Part shown: positions 48,820 to 57,792 of the stretch, piece by piece
Layout of the letters: each line of letters opens with the position of its first letter
Position numbering within the stretch: position 1 is the first letter of the stretch
Assembly: GCF_000021745.1 (NCBI RefSeq)
Contig: NC_011666.1
Location: 1,798,001 to 1,862,000 of the forward strand
DNA: 64,000 nt
Direction: 5' to 3'
Origin: Methylocella silvestris BL2
GTDB taxonomy: Bacteria; Pseudomonadota; Alphaproteobacteria; Rhizobiales; Beijerinckiaceae
Program-made: the position numbers and the translations under genes
The notes under the pieces: model-generated
Databases searched by the model: none
The model's input: only the letters and a program-made list of their open reading frames with translations
What the model was told of the DNA's origin: nothing

Positions 48820-49713
48820 CTAGCTGGATGGCGTCCAGAGCGGATAGGGCGCGCGCTGCTTACGCATGACGATGTCTCTCGCCGTCAGCGTCGCATCGGC
48901 GAGGGCCGCCTTGATGCTATCGCGCCAGGGCGACACGCCGGGGAGCTTTGGGTTTATCCCCAATTTTCTCAGCCGATAGTTCATTTTATGGACGCTGGAG
49001 GCGCGCTGCACCGAATGCAATTCATAGGTCACGCTGAGCGCGACCGACACATTGTCGTGGTTGCGCACCCAGTGTGGCGCATAGAGGGGGATATGGACGC
49101 CGGTTCCGGCGTTCAACGCGAAAACCGTCGCCCTCGACTGGCTCTCCTCATCATAGGGCGCGGAATTCCAATCGCCGGCGTGAAATCGTTCGATCACATC
49201 GTCGGAGACGAGCGAGGGATCGGTCTGGTCGAACACCGACAGCGTTTTATCGCCGGCGACCTGCACGACGTAATTGCACTCACCGTCAATATGATAGGGC
49301 GTGATGCGATTGGGCGAACTGATCAGGATGAGAACTTCGCCGACCGCGACGTCGCTGCGCATCTGCTCGCCGGCAAATTCGACGACCTTGCCGAGGAATT
49401 TTTGCAGCACGGGCCCGTAAACCGGATCCTGTTCCGTGTGCTTGATGATCACCAGTGAATTATTGGTTTCGATGCCGGCGATGGTGTCGACCAGCGTGCG
49501 GCGGCCATCGCGGCTGACTCCCCAGGCGTCGGTCACGTCGACCTTGCCGTTCGACCAATAGGTGTCGCTATGGTCAGGCATCCGCTTCGCCAATTCGACG
49601 AGGCTTGGCAGCTCGAACAGCGGATCGCCTTTGAGCCCATGCGGAAACTGGAAAGGCGAACGGTTATAATTGCGGCTGAACCGGCCGTCCGGATCTACGA
49701 GAAGCTCTGGCAT
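48820..49713 (-). CDS. JmjC/cupin-8-like Fe(II)/2OG oxygenase homologue, copy A
   Basis: A 297-residue protein with a double-stranded beta-helix signature. RITPYHIDGE gives H141 and D143. K156 lies 15 residues after the His, the spacing of the 2-oxoglutarate lysine in the asparaginyl hydroxylase FIH. The distal His is H214 in VHIPLYAPHWVRN. This HxD...K...H set predicts a non-heme iron oxygenase acting on protein, peptide or a small molecule; the substrate is unknown. The C-terminal 70 residues are basic (KMNYRLRKLGINPKLPGVSPWRDSIKAAL). It is a full-length paralogue of the divergent gene at 50027 and lies 115 nt upstream of dnaE on the same strand. Function is inferred from motifs only. Confidence 0.78.
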   Translation of the reverse strand: MPELLVDPDGRFSRNYNRSPFQFPHGLKGDPLFELPSLVELAKRMPDHSDTYWSNGKVDVTDAWGVSRDGRRTLVDTIAGIETNNSLVIIKHTEQDPVYGPVLQKFLGKVVEFAGEQMRSDVAVGEVLILISSPNRITPYHIDGECNYVVQVAGDKTLSVFDQTDPSLVSDDVIERFHAGDWNSAPYDEESQSRATVFALNAGTGVHIPLYAPHWVRNHDNVSVALSVTYELHSVQRASSVHKMNYRLRKLGINPKLPGVSPWRDSIKAALADATLTARDIVMRKQRAPYPLWTPSS

Positions 49714-50026
49714 TAAACAGAACCTTTTCGCTCCAATCGAGAAATCTATTCTTCGCCAATAGCCGAGGCGTTCCAGCGAGCGACGCAGCGCTACGATTAA
49801 AGTCCGTTTTCGTCAACCCAGCAACACCCGTATGGGGCGCCGCTAATAGTTGCTTTTGGTGGACTAGCTTCGATCATTTGTTTGAAAGCCGCGCCATTTT
49901 AGACTATATGCTGGCGCTAGCAGGCGAAATTGCAATGGCCTCGCTATTGTAAATACTAACAAGCGATGTCTAACGATTATTTATTTTCGTCATAACTTAT
50001 TGCTCCTCTCTGGAGAAGCTTAGAAC
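49714..50026. other. AT-rich divergent promoter region of the JmjC-like pair
   Basis: 313 nt with clearly lower GC than both genes, especially 49860-50000. An imperfect inverted repeat with TCGCT...AGCGA ends lies near 49940-49975. GGAG precedes the copy B start by about 12 nt. No other gene is visible. A shared operator for both paralogues is plausible. Confidence 0.5.
49882..49910 (+). promoter_or_regulatory. Candidate sigma70 promoter for copy B
   Basis: TTGAAA (49882-49887) and TATATG (49905-49910) are exactly 17 nt apart inside the AT-rich spacer, about 117 nt before the start at 50027. It is a pattern match only. Confidence 0.4.
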
Positions 50027-50920
50027 ATGGACAGCAATGTTATGGAATCCGGGACGAGCGTCGGCGCCGAACATTTGTTGATAATCGACAAGGATCAATT
50101 CCGTCAAAATTTCAACAAGCGCCATTTCACCTTGCAGCATCGGCTGACGGGCCATCCGTTGCTTGCCTTGCCGCGGCTGTTGGAGCTCGCGCGCGACACG
50201 GCGCAAAAGCGGCCGAACGATCTTTATTATGATACCGGCGTCACCGACATCGACGAAAAATGGGGACAAAGGCCGCTTGCCTTCCCGGTCGACGAGACGA
50301 TCAGGCGGATCGAATCCGCCGGCGCCTGGATCGCGCTCAAAGGCGCCGAGCAGGACCCCGCCTACGCCAAGCTGCTCGACGACTGCATGTCCGACCTTCT
50401 CGAGGTGTCCGGCCGCGACCTCGAGCGCAATATGCGCCGCAAGGAGGTCATCGTCTTCATTACCTCGCCGGGTCGTCTGACGACCTATCACATCGACAGC
50501 GAATGCAATTTCCTGCTCCAGGTCCAAGGAACGAAGGTGATCAGCATCTTCCGCCCGGACGATCGCGAGGTCTTGCCCGAGGAGGAGATCGAAGCGTTCT
50601 GGACCAACAGCCGCAACGCCGCGCAATATAAGCCGCAATTGCAGGATCACGCCGACGAGGTCAAGCTTGGACCGCGCGACGGGGTGCATATCCCCATCAA
50701 CGCGCCGCATTGGGTGCGGAACGGCGATGAAATCTCGATCGCCGTCAGCATCAATTATCACAGCTATGGCAATGAGAGAGCCAACATCTACCGCATGAAT
50801 TATTTCATCCGGAAGATGGGCCTGAAGCCGACGCCGCCGTTCCAGTCGCCGGTGCAGGATTTCGTCAAGCGGCGGGTGGGGTCTGCCGTGATGGCCTTGC
50901 GCGGCAAGGCCGGCAAATAG
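50027..50920 (+). CDS. JmjC/cupin-8-like Fe(II)/2OG oxygenase homologue, copy B
   Basis: A 297-residue paralogue of copy A, similar over the whole length. Shared blocks are LxxLPxLxELAR near residue 50, the TSPGRLTTYHIDSECNFLLQVQGTK core, and VHIPINAPHWVRNGDEISIAVSINYHS near residue 225. The predicted iron ligands are H155, D157 and H228, with K170 again at +15 for 2-oxoglutarate. The N-terminus is about 15 residues longer than copy A and the C-terminus lacks copy A's tail. ATG 50027 has GGAG upstream. A small exported-protein gene converges on it. Substrate unknown. Confidence 0.78.
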   Translation: MDSNVMESGTSVGAEHLLIIDKDQFRQNFNKRHFTLQHRLTGHPLLALPRLLELARDTAQKRPNDLYYDTGVTDIDEKWGQRPLAFPVDETIRRIESAGAWIALKGAEQDPAYAKLLDDCMSDLLEVSGRDLERNMRRKEVIVFITSPGRLTTYHIDSECNFLLQVQGTKVISIFRPDDREVLPEEEIEAFWTNSRNAAQYKPQLQDHADEVKLGPRDGVHIPINAPHWVRNGDEISIAVSINYHSYGNERANIYRMNYFIRKMGLKPTPPFQSPVQDFVKRRVGSAVMALRGKAGK

Positions 50921-51029
50921 CTGCCTTAAGCATCAGAGCGGAGCGCCATCGCTGCAAGAGTGCGCTGTCCGGTCAAGAATGCCTCACGCTCCAAGGCCCA
51001 CAGGGGCAAGGAGAAACGCGGCGTCGCGA

Positions 51030-51371
51030 CTAATACGGCGGCGGCCCGGGAGGCGCTTCGCCGATCCACGGGAACCCGCGCACCGATTCGATCGTGATAT
51101 AGACGGTCCGCGGCGGGGGAATTGGCGCGGGCGCCGGCCCCCAATATCCAGCATGCCAAACGCAAGGACCTGACGGCTGCTGACAGACCCATTCGTCCTT
51201 GCGCCAGCCTGCGCGGGCGCGCACATCGTCGCGCAAATCCTCAAGCGAGCGCATCGTGTGATCAAGCCCATTGTTCGGACCGGCCGCCTGGGCAGACGCA
51301 CATTTTGTAGCGAGGCCATAAGCGCAGGCCACAGCTATCGCGGGCAGAATTAACTTCCCAAAAAACCTCAT
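51030..51371 (-). CDS. Small exported protein, unknown
   Basis: A 113-residue protein. The signal peptide MRFFGKLILPAIAVACAYGLATKCASAQA is followed by a short mature part with a helical stretch (LDHTMRSLEDLRDDVRARAGWRKDEWVCQQPSGPCVWHAGYWGP) and a Pro-rich end. Two cysteines (VCQQPSGPCVW) may form a disulfide. GAGGG before ATG 51371 and the signal peptide support this start over an in-frame ATG five codons upstream. It converges on copy B of the JmjC-like pair; whether the two are linked is unknown. Confidence 0.6.
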   Translation of the reverse strand: MRFFGKLILPAIAVACAYGLATKCASAQAAGPNNGLDHTMRSLEDLRDDVRARAGWRKDEWVCQQPSGPCVWHAGYWGPAPAPIPPPRTVYITIESVRGFPWIGEAPPGPPPY

Positions 51372-51483
51372 TGGACCCTCGCCCATACCGACTCGAGCGG
51401 AGCCGGCGCGCTACGCAATGAAGATATAACGCGCAAGCAAGCTCTGCCGTTCCGGGCCAATTGGCAAAAACTGGCCGGTCCTT

Positions 51484-52245
51484 TTACAAAATCTCGCCAA
51501 GGAACTGGCGCGCGCGCGGATGCCGCGGCGCCGAGAAGAAGTCTTCGGGCCGATTGATCTCAACGATCGCGCCGGCGTCCATGAAGATCACGCGATCGGC
51601 GACCTGACGGGCAAAGCCCATCTCATGCGTCACGCAGACCATGGTCATGCCTTCGCGGGCGAGCTGCACCATGGTCTCCAGCACTTCCTTGACCATTTCG
51701 GGATCGAGCGCCGAGGTCGGCTCGTCGAACAGCATGATTTTCGGGTTCATGCACAGCGCCCGCGCGATGGCGGCGCGCTGCTGCTGGCCGCCGGAAAGCT
51801 GCCCCGGATGTTTTTCCGCCTGGTCTGAAATATGGACCTTGCCGAGATAGTGCATGGCGACCGCCGCGGCGTCGCGCGGCTCCATCTTCAGCACATGGAT
51901 CGGCGCGAGCGTGCAATTTTCGAGGATCGTCAGATGGGGAAAAAGATTGAAATGCTGGAACACCATGCCGACTTCGCGCCGCACCTCATGGATGTGGCGG
52001 AGATCGTCGGTCAGCTCCACGCCCTCGACGACGATGGAGCCGCTCTCATGCGCCTCAAGCCGGTTGACGCAGCGGATCAGCGTCGATTTGCCGGAGCCGG
52101 AAGGGCCGCAGACGACGATGCGCTCGCCGGCCGTCACCGTGAGATTGACGTCGCGCAAAGCGTGATAGGCGCCATACCATTTGTTGACGCCGATCATCTC
52201 GATCGCGACTCGCGGCGCGCGCGCCTCAGTCATGCCGGAAGCCAA
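51484..52245 (-). CDS. aapP: General amino-acid ABC transporter, ATP-binding protein AapP
   Basis: The ATPase of the aapJQMP importer, 253 residues. Walker [10 protein letters not shown] (47-55), signature LSGGQQQR, Walker [12 protein letters not shown] and the switch His in VTHEMG are all present. TTG 52245 has GGAG 9 nt upstream; ATG 52233 is an alternative with a poorer site. It is the last gene of the operon, 18 nt after aapM. Confidence 0.93.
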   Translation of the reverse strand: MASGMTEARAPRVAIEMIGVNKWYGAYHALRDVNLTVTAGERIVVCGPSGSGKSTLIRCVNRLEAHESGSIVVEGVELTDDLRHIHEVRREVGMVFQHFNLFPHLTILENCTLAPIHVLKMEPRDAAAVAMHYLGKVHISDQAEKHPGQLSGGQQQRAAIARALCMNPKIMLFDEPTSALDPEMVKEVLETMVQLAREGMTMVCVTHEMGFARQVADRVIFMDAGAIVEINRPEDFFSAPRHPRARQFLGEIL

Positions 52246-52263
52246 ACGCCAATTCTCCGATGC

Positions 52264-53418
52264 TTACCCTCGCCTCTCGTGCGAAAATCGCCGCTCCACG
52301 AACAGCGAATAGCGCGACATGGCGAAGCAGAAGACAAAATAGAACATCGCCGCGAAAGCATAGCCCGTTGTCGCAATGGTCGGGCCCGCCCAGACGGGAT
52401 CGAGCCGCGCCGAATCGACCGTCCGGAGAAAGTCGAAAATGCCGACGACGGCGACGAGCGTCGTATCCTTGAACAGCGCGATGAAATTATTGACGACGCC
52501 CGGAATGACCGCCCGCAGCGCCTGCGGCAGGATGACGAGGCGCTGCGTCTGCCAGCGGCCGAGGCCCAGCGCCTCGGCGCCCTCGAACTGACCGCTCGGA
52601 ATCGCCTGCAATCCGCCGCGCACCACTTCGGCCATATAGGCCGAGGCGAAGAGCGCGACGCCGATGAGGGGCCGCAGCAGCCGGTCGGGCGCGAGATTTT
52701 CCGGCACGAACAGCGGCAGCATCGTATTCGCCATGAACAGAACGGTGATGATCGGCACGCCACGAACGAGTTCGATGAAACTGGCGCAGGCGATGCTGAG
52801 CGCCGGCAGCGACGAGCGCCGCCCCAGCGCAAGCAGCACGCCAAAGGGCAGCGAAACGACCATGCCGACGATAGCGACGAGCAGGCTGACGAAGATGCCG
52901 CCCCAAAGATCGCTGGCGACGCGCGGCAGCCCAATGGAAGGGGCGCCATGGAGGAGCAGGAAGGCGACCACCGGATAGACGCCGAAGAACAGGATCGCGG
53001 CGAGATTGCGCCGCGCGGCGTCGAGCCAGAGCAGCCAGAAGATCAGCACGGCGCCGATCGCCAGCGTGACGTCGACGCGCCAGCGCTGATCGAGCGGATA
53101 GGAGCCGTAGGTGAAATAGGGCAGCTTGCGCCAGATGAAGGCCCAGCAGGCCCCGGCCCCCGGCGCGCGGCAGGCGGCGCCGTCCGGCGCCGACCAGACC
53201 GCGTCGAACACGAGGAAGCGCAGCAGCGGCGGCGTTATCAGCGCGATCAGAACGAAGGTCGCGACGGTGAGTAGACTGGCTCGCCAGCCGTCGAACAGAT
53301 TGCCGGCGATCAGATCGATCAGCCGGCGGCGGCGCGGCGGCGGCGGCCGCGCCGGAATATGCCCCTGCAGCACATAGAGCGCATTCGCGCCGGGGCCGCC
53401 GCGAGCCTTGGCGGCCAT
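52264..53418 (-). CDS. aapM: General amino-acid ABC transporter, permease AapM
   Basis: An inner-membrane permease, 384 residues, of the HisMQ type with an N-terminal extension typical of AapM. The conserved EAA loop reads EALGLGRWQTQRLVILPQALRAVIPGVVNNFIALFKDT. About eight hydrophobic segments are present. ATG 53418 begins 1 nt after the aapQ stop, so it is translationally coupled. Confidence 0.93.
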   Translation of the reverse strand: MAAKARGGPGANALYVLQGHIPARPPPPRRRRLIDLIAGNLFDGWRASLLTVATFVLIALITPPLLRFLVFDAVWSAPDGAACRAPGAGACWAFIWRKLPYFTYGSYPLDQRWRVDVTLAIGAVLIFWLLWLDAARRNLAAILFFGVYPVVAFLLLHGAPSIGLPRVASDLWGGIFVSLLVAIVGMVVSLPFGVLLALGRRSSLPALSIACASFIELVRGVPIITVLFMANTMLPLFVPENLAPDRLLRPLIGVALFASAYMAEVVRGGLQAIPSGQFEGAEALGLGRWQTQRLVILPQALRAVIPGVVNNFIALFKDTTLVAVVGIFDFLRTVDSARLDPVWAGPTIATTGYAFAAMFYFVFCFAMSRYSLFVERRFSHERRG

Positions 53419-53419
53419 G

Positions 53420-54595
53420 CTAGCGCTCCACCAGCGCGAAGCGGCGCCCATAGAGATTCATGGCGAGCGAGGCGAGGAGCGAAATCGCGAGATAGACCGC
53501 CATGGTGATGAAAATGACCTGCACGGCGGCGCCGGTCTGGTTCAGGACGGTTCCGGCGAAAACCTGCACAAGGTCGGGATAGCCGATGAAGACGGCGAGC
53601 GAAGAGTTCTTGATGAGGTTTAGATATTGGCTGGTCAGCAGCGGGACGATGAGGCGCATCGCCTGTGGCGCGATGACAAAACGGTTGGCGGCGGCGCTGT
53701 TCAGGCCGATCGCCGCCGCCGCCTCGCGCTGGCCGCGCGGCACCGCCTCGACGCCCGCGCGCACGATCTCGGCGATGAACGCCGCCGTATAGAGGCTGAG
53801 GCCGAGAACAAGCGCCACAAATTCCGGCAGCAGCCGCACGCCGCCGACAAAGTTGAAGCCCTTGAGCTCGGGTTGAATAAAGGCGATCGGCGTCCCGGCG
53901 CCGACGAAAGCCGCGAGGGGAAGGACAATCAGCACCGCCGCCGCGACGCCGCTGAAAAACGCCCGCGGCGGCGTGGCGAATTTGACCCGTTTCGGCGTCA
54001 GGCGCATTGCGATCGCAGCGAGGATGCTGACGGCCGCCGCGATCACGAGCCAAAAGGCGCCGGCCTCGAACACGGGCGCCGGCGCAAACAGGCCGCGATT
54101 GTTGAGAAACATCCCGAAGGGAAGCGGCAGCGATTGCTTTGGCGATGGCAGCGGCTTCAGGACAGCATTGTACCAGAACAGAAGCTGCAGCAGCAAAGGC
54201 ACGTTGCGCACCGCCTCGACATAGGCCATCGCGGTTTGGCCGACGATCCAGTTCTTCGACAGGCGCGCGAAGCCGACGATAAAGCCGAGCACGGTCGCCA
54301 GCGCGAGGCTGACCGCGGCGACAAGCAATGTATTCAGCAGTCCGACGATAAAGGCGCGGCCATAGGTCGAGGCGGCGCTATAGGGAATGAGGCTCTGATT
54401 GATGTCGAAGCCCGCGACCTTGCCGAGAAAGCTGAGGTCGGTCGCAATGCCGCGCGCCTCCATATTGGCGCGCACGTCGATAAAGGCGAGGGCGGCGAGC
54501 GCCACAAAGGCCGCGACGAAAGCGATCTGCAACAGGACGGCCCGCGCCCTGGCGTCATACCAGAGCTCCAGCGCGGGATGGCGCCGAAGCTTCAT
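53420..54595 (-). CDS. aapQ: General amino-acid ABC transporter, permease AapQ
   Basis: The first permease of the complex, 391 residues. The hydrophobic N-terminal segment (LLQIAFVAAFVALAALAFIDV) leads to the long periplasmic loop and transmembrane core of AapQ. Its EAA loop is AAAIGLNSAAANRFVIAPQAMRLIVPLLTSQYLNLIKNSSLA. ATG 54595 matches the family N-terminus (MKLRRHPALELWYDARARAVL); the open frame to 54790 upstream overlaps aapJ and is not real. Confidence 0.93.
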   Translation of the reverse strand: MKLRRHPALELWYDARARAVLLQIAFVAAFVALAALAFIDVRANMEARGIATDLSFLGKVAGFDINQSLIPYSAASTYGRAFIVGLLNTLLVAAVSLALATVLGFIVGFARLSKNWIVGQTAMAYVEAVRNVPLLLQLLFWYNAVLKPLPSPKQSLPLPFGMFLNNRGLFAPAPVFEAGAFWLVIAAAVSILAAIAMRLTPKRVKFATPPRAFFSGVAAAVLIVLPLAAFVGAGTPIAFIQPELKGFNFVGGVRLLPEFVALVLGLSLYTAAFIAEIVRAGVEAVPRGQREAAAAIGLNSAAANRFVIAPQAMRLIVPLLTSQYLNLIKNSSLAVFIGYPDLVQVFAGTVLNQTGAAVQVIFITMAVYLAISLLASLAMNLYGRRFALVER

Positions 54596-54642
54596 CGCCC
54601 TGATTGGCGAAAGTCCATCGCCCCCTGCCGTCAAATGTGCGC

Positions 54643-55665
54643 CTATCGGATCGGCGGGGCGTATTGCAGCCCGCCCTTGGTCCAGAGCGCATTGATCCCC
54701 CGCTTGATTTTCAAAGGCGAGGAGTCGCCGAGATTGCGATCGAATATTTCGCCGTAATTGCCGACATGCTTGACGATCCGGTAGGCCCAATCGGCGTCAA
54801 GCCCGAGCGGTTCGCCGAAATTGCCTTCAAAGCCGAGCAGACGCCTGACTTCCGGCCGATCGGATTTGGCCTTTTCGTCGACGTTCTTGGAGGTGACGCC
54901 GAGCTCTTCCGCATTGACGAGCGCGAACAAGGTCCATTTGACGACGTTGAACCATCCATCGTCGCCCTGACGGACGGCGGGGCCGAGCGGCTCCTTCGAG
55001 ATAATTTCCGGCAGCACCACGCTGTCTTCAGGGTCCGCGAGACGCTGGCGCTCGACATAGAGGCCGGAGGCGTCAGTGGTGTAGGCGTCGCAGCGGCCGC
55101 CCTCAAAGGCCCGCACCGCCTCCTCGGCGTTGGCGAAATTGACCGGCTCATATTTCATATTGTTGCCGCGGAAGAAGTCGGCGAGGTTCAGCTCCGTCGT
55201 GGTGCCCTGCTGGACGCAGATCGAGGCCCCGGACAATTCCAGCGCGGACGAAAGATTGAGCTTTTTGCGCACCAGAAAGCCCTGCCCGTCGTAATAGGTG
55301 ATCCCGGCGAAGAGGAACCCCTGTCCCGTCTCGCGCGACAGCGTCCAGGTCGTGTTGCGCGAGAGCAGATCGACTTCGCCGGACTGCAGGGCGGTGAAGC
55401 GGTCCTTGGCGCTCAGCGCGATGAATTTGACCTTGGTCGGGTCATTGAAGATGGCGGCGGCGACCGCGCGGCAGAAATCGACGTCGAACCCCGTCCAGCC
55501 GCCCTTATCGTCGGGCAGGCCGAACCCCGGAACGCCAGGATTGGAGCCGCAGATCACATAGCCGCGCTTTTGCACCTGATCGAGCAGGCCCGCCTGCGCC
55601 CCCTGCGCGCACCCGATCATGAGCCCGAGCGCAAAGAGAGTTCTGACGACGTTCATTTTGAACAT
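54643..55665 (-). CDS. aapJ: General amino-acid ABC transporter, binding protein AapJ
   Basis: The periplasmic solute-binding protein, 340 residues, that delivers L-amino acids to AapQM. A signal peptide ends at AQA. The SBP_bac_3 features are LDQVQKRGYVICGSNPGVPGFG, GWTGFDVDFCRAVAAAIF, LLSRNTTWTLSRE and KRGINALWTKGGLQYAPPIR. ATG 55665 is used; ATG 55656 would shorten the signal peptide slightly. It is the first gene of the leftward aapJQMP operon. Confidence 0.93.
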   Translation of the reverse strand: MFKMNVVRTLFALGLMIGCAQGAQAGLLDQVQKRGYVICGSNPGVPGFGLPDDKGGWTGFDVDFCRAVAAAIFNDPTKVKFIALSAKDRFTALQSGEVDLLSRNTTWTLSRETGQGFLFAGITYYDGQGFLVRKKLNLSSALELSGASICVQQGTTTELNLADFFRGNNMKYEPVNFANAEEAVRAFEGGRCDAYTTDASGLYVERQRLADPEDSVVLPEIISKEPLGPAVRQGDDGWFNVVKWTLFALVNAEELGVTSKNVDEKAKSDRPEVRRLLGFEGNFGEPLGLDADWAYRIVKHVGNYGEIFDRNLGDSSPLKIKRGINALWTKGGLQYAPPIR

Positions 55666-55895
55666 GCGAAACCATTCCAGAATTGACCCCCGCGCGCCGG
55701 CCTTTGGAAGGCAGGCGCGCAGACGCAACTAGAGGGCTTTGCGGAAATGGGTCAAGGGCGCTGGCGCAAGAGGCCAAAACACAAGCCGGCCCCACGGCGC
55801 CGCTCAGCGCCGCTTTGTGGCTTCACACGCCCGCATGGGCAAAACCTGCCGAAAGCCGACCAACCTCAATTCAGAGGCCGTTTAGAAATTCGGTT

Positions 55896-56010
55896 CTCCT
55901 CAACCTGAGGAGCCATTTCCTGAGAAATGGCGTCTCGAAGGATTTGGTCAGAGCGCACTGTTGGCGCCCTCGTGGTTCGAGACGGCCCCAGGGCCTCCTC
56001 ACCATGAGGG
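55896..56010. repeat. Mosaic palindromic intergenic element
   Basis: Four stems lie in 115 nt: CTCCTCA/TGAGGAG (55896-55902 with 55906-55912), CCATTTC/GAAATGG (55913-55919 with 55924-55930), CGTCTCGAA/TTCGAGACG (55931-55939 with 55976-55984), and CCTCA/TGAGG near 55996-56008. The first and last share CTCCTCAxC. The CTCATGGTGAGGAG and CGTCTCGAA modules are typical of dispersed Rhizobiales repeats. It fills the 401-nt gap between gabD and aapJ. Confidence 0.75.
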
Positions 56011-56066
56011 CTTTTGGAGAAATCGGGCTTTTCCAAACGGACTCTAAGAGCTGCTTCGGGGCGAGG

Positions 56067-57458
56067 TCAGAACGGCGCGTCGATGTCGACGACGTCGATC
56101 AGCTTGTGATTGACGAACTCCTTGATGCCGAGCCCGATCAGTTCGCGGCCGTAGCCGGAGCGGCGAACGCCGCCGAAGGGCAAATCGGCCTTCACCATGG
56201 TCGGATGGTTGACGAAGACCATGCCGGTCGAGATTTTCCGCGCGACCTCGGCGCCGTGCTTCGGATCGGAGGTGAACACCGAGCCGCCGAGCCCGTAGGG
56301 GGAATCATTGGCGATGCGCACGGCGTCGTCTTCGTCCTTGGCGCGGAACAGCATGGAAACCGGGCCGAAGAACTCCCAGTAGCGAGCGGGATTATCTTCC
56401 GTGAAATCCGTAAGGATCGTCGGCTGCACGAAAGCGCCCTGATTGGGAACGCTGGGACCGACCTCGGTCGCCGTCGCGCCGTGGCCGACCGCCTCACGGA
56501 TCTTGTCCTTTACCTCATCGGCCGCGCCCTGCGACGACAGGGGCGCCAGGGTCGTGCGTTCATCGAAGGGATCGCCCGCGCGCAGACCGGCCACCCCCGC
56601 CTTGTAGCGATCGAGGAAGTTGTCATAGACCTCGTCGACGATAATCATGCGCTTGGAGGAGACGCAGACCTGTCCGCCGTTCCAGTGACGTCCAAACACC
56701 GCCCATTTCGTGGTCTTTTCGAGATCGGCGTCGGCCAGCACGACGAAAGCGTCGGCGCCGCCCAGCTCCATCGTCGATTTTTTCAGCGCCTTGCCCGCCT
56801 GGGCCGCGACAACGGCGCCGGCGCCTTCGGACCCCGTCAGCGCGACGCCATGGACGCGCGGATCGTTGAGAATAAGTTCGATCTGGGAGCGCGTGGCGTA
56901 GAGGTTCTTGAAGGCGCCCTCGGGCAGGCCGGCGTTCCGCATCAAACTCTCGAAGGCGGCGGCGCTCTGGGGCACATTGGAGGCGTGCTTGAGCAGCATC
57001 GTATTGCCGGCGGAGAGTTGCGGCGCAAGGATGCGGGCGATCTGATAATAGGGGAAATTCCACGGCTCGATGGCGAGCAGCACGCCGAGCGGATCATGCA
57101 CGAGGATCGCTTCCCCCTCGGCGGGATCGGCAACCGGAAGCTTTTCCGGCGCGAGCAGCTTTTCGGCGTGCACCGCGTAATATTCGAAGATGGCGGCGGA
57201 TAGCTCGACCTCTGCCTTGGCTTCCGAAAACAGCTTGCCCATTTCGAGCGTCAGCAGCCGGGCGTAAGCGTCGCTCTCCTTGCGCAAAATATTGGCCGCG
57301 CTTTGGATGATTTTGGCCCGGCTGGCGAATGGAACGTCCTTCCACGACAGAAAAGCTGCGTGGGCGCTCTCGATCGCCCTCTCGACTTCGGCGTCGGCGG
57401 CGTCGGGAAAAGTCTTCAGTGTTTCGCCGGTATAGGGATTTATGGATGCATAGGCCAC
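56067..57458 (-). CDS. gabD: NAD(P)-dependent succinate-semialdehyde dehydrogenase
   Basis: An aldehyde dehydrogenase, 463 residues, that oxidises succinate semialdehyde to succinate at the end of GABA degradation. EPWNFP (N134), the general base E231 in MELGGADAF and nucleophile C265 in GGQVCVSSKR are in place. GVRRSGYGRELIGLGIKEFVN is the family C-terminus. GTG 57458 has AGGAGG 8 nt upstream and gives MAYASINPYTGE, the family start. Close homologues are often annotated simply as NAD-dependent SSADH; substrate choice is inferred. Confidence 0.9.
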   Translation of the reverse strand: MAYASINPYTGETLKTFPDAADAEVERAIESAHAAFLSWKDVPFASRAKIIQSAANILRKESDAYARLLTLEMGKLFSEAKAEVELSAAIFEYYAVHAEKLLAPEKLPVADPAEGEAILVHDPLGVLLAIEPWNFPYYQIARILAPQLSAGNTMLLKHASNVPQSAAAFESLMRNAGLPEGAFKNLYATRSQIELILNDPRVHGVALTGSEGAGAVVAAQAGKALKKSTMELGGADAFVVLADADLEKTTKWAVFGRHWNGGQVCVSSKRMIIVDEVYDNFLDRYKAGVAGLRAGDPFDERTTLAPLSSQGAADEVKDKIREAVGHGATATEVGPSVPNQGAFVQPTILTDFTEDNPARYWEFFGPVSMLFRAKDEDDAVRIANDSPYGLGGSVFTSDPKHGAEVARKISTGMVFVNHPTMVKADLPFGGVRRSGYGRELIGLGIKEFVNHKLIDVVDIDAPF

Positions 57459-57792
57459 GATAGATCCTCCTCTTGCTTGGCGAGACGCCGGCGCGGAGCG
57501 GCGGCGGTCCGATGCGCCCTTATGAACTGCAACCTGACCACCCGGGCCGAGCGGTTTGCAAGGCGCGATTGCTCTCGCCATTCCAAAGCGCGGTCATTTA
57601 TGCTTGATCCGAAATCCTGGCGTTTCAGACCGGCCTGCCCGCACTCCGCCTGAGATCTGCGGTTAGGCCTTTGTTTCAACGCATTTTCTGAGGCCAAACC
57701 ACGCTTTTTTTGAAATGCTCTGAAGCGTGATCTTGACGTTTGCCGCGGCGCGGCAACAGTTTGCAGCGTATCAAAAGCCCGATTGGACGAGA
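57459..57792. other. Divergent region between gabD and metC
   Basis: 334 nt. Apart from the gabD ribosome-binding site and a T7 run at 57706-57712, I see no palindrome, riboswitch-like fold or open frame with coding character. It must hold both promoters. Confidence 0.35.

Noticed and set aside
45954-48869. A 971-codon open frame on the plus strand opposite dnaE
   Set aside because: It mirrors dnaE codons in GC-rich DNA. It has no domain, is rich in Arg/Asp/Gly/His from antisense bias, and spans the gap between dnaE and copy A, whereas dnaE on the other strand has all polymerase motifs.
51832-53274. A 480-codon plus-strand frame opposite aapP and aapM
   Set aside because: Composition is dominated by Arg/Asp/Glu/His repeats typical of antisense frames; the sense strand carries the ABC transporter genes.
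57459-57792. A SAM-type riboswitch before metC
   Set aside because: Methionine genes in this class can carry SAM-II leaders, but I could not find the paired elements in this spacer.
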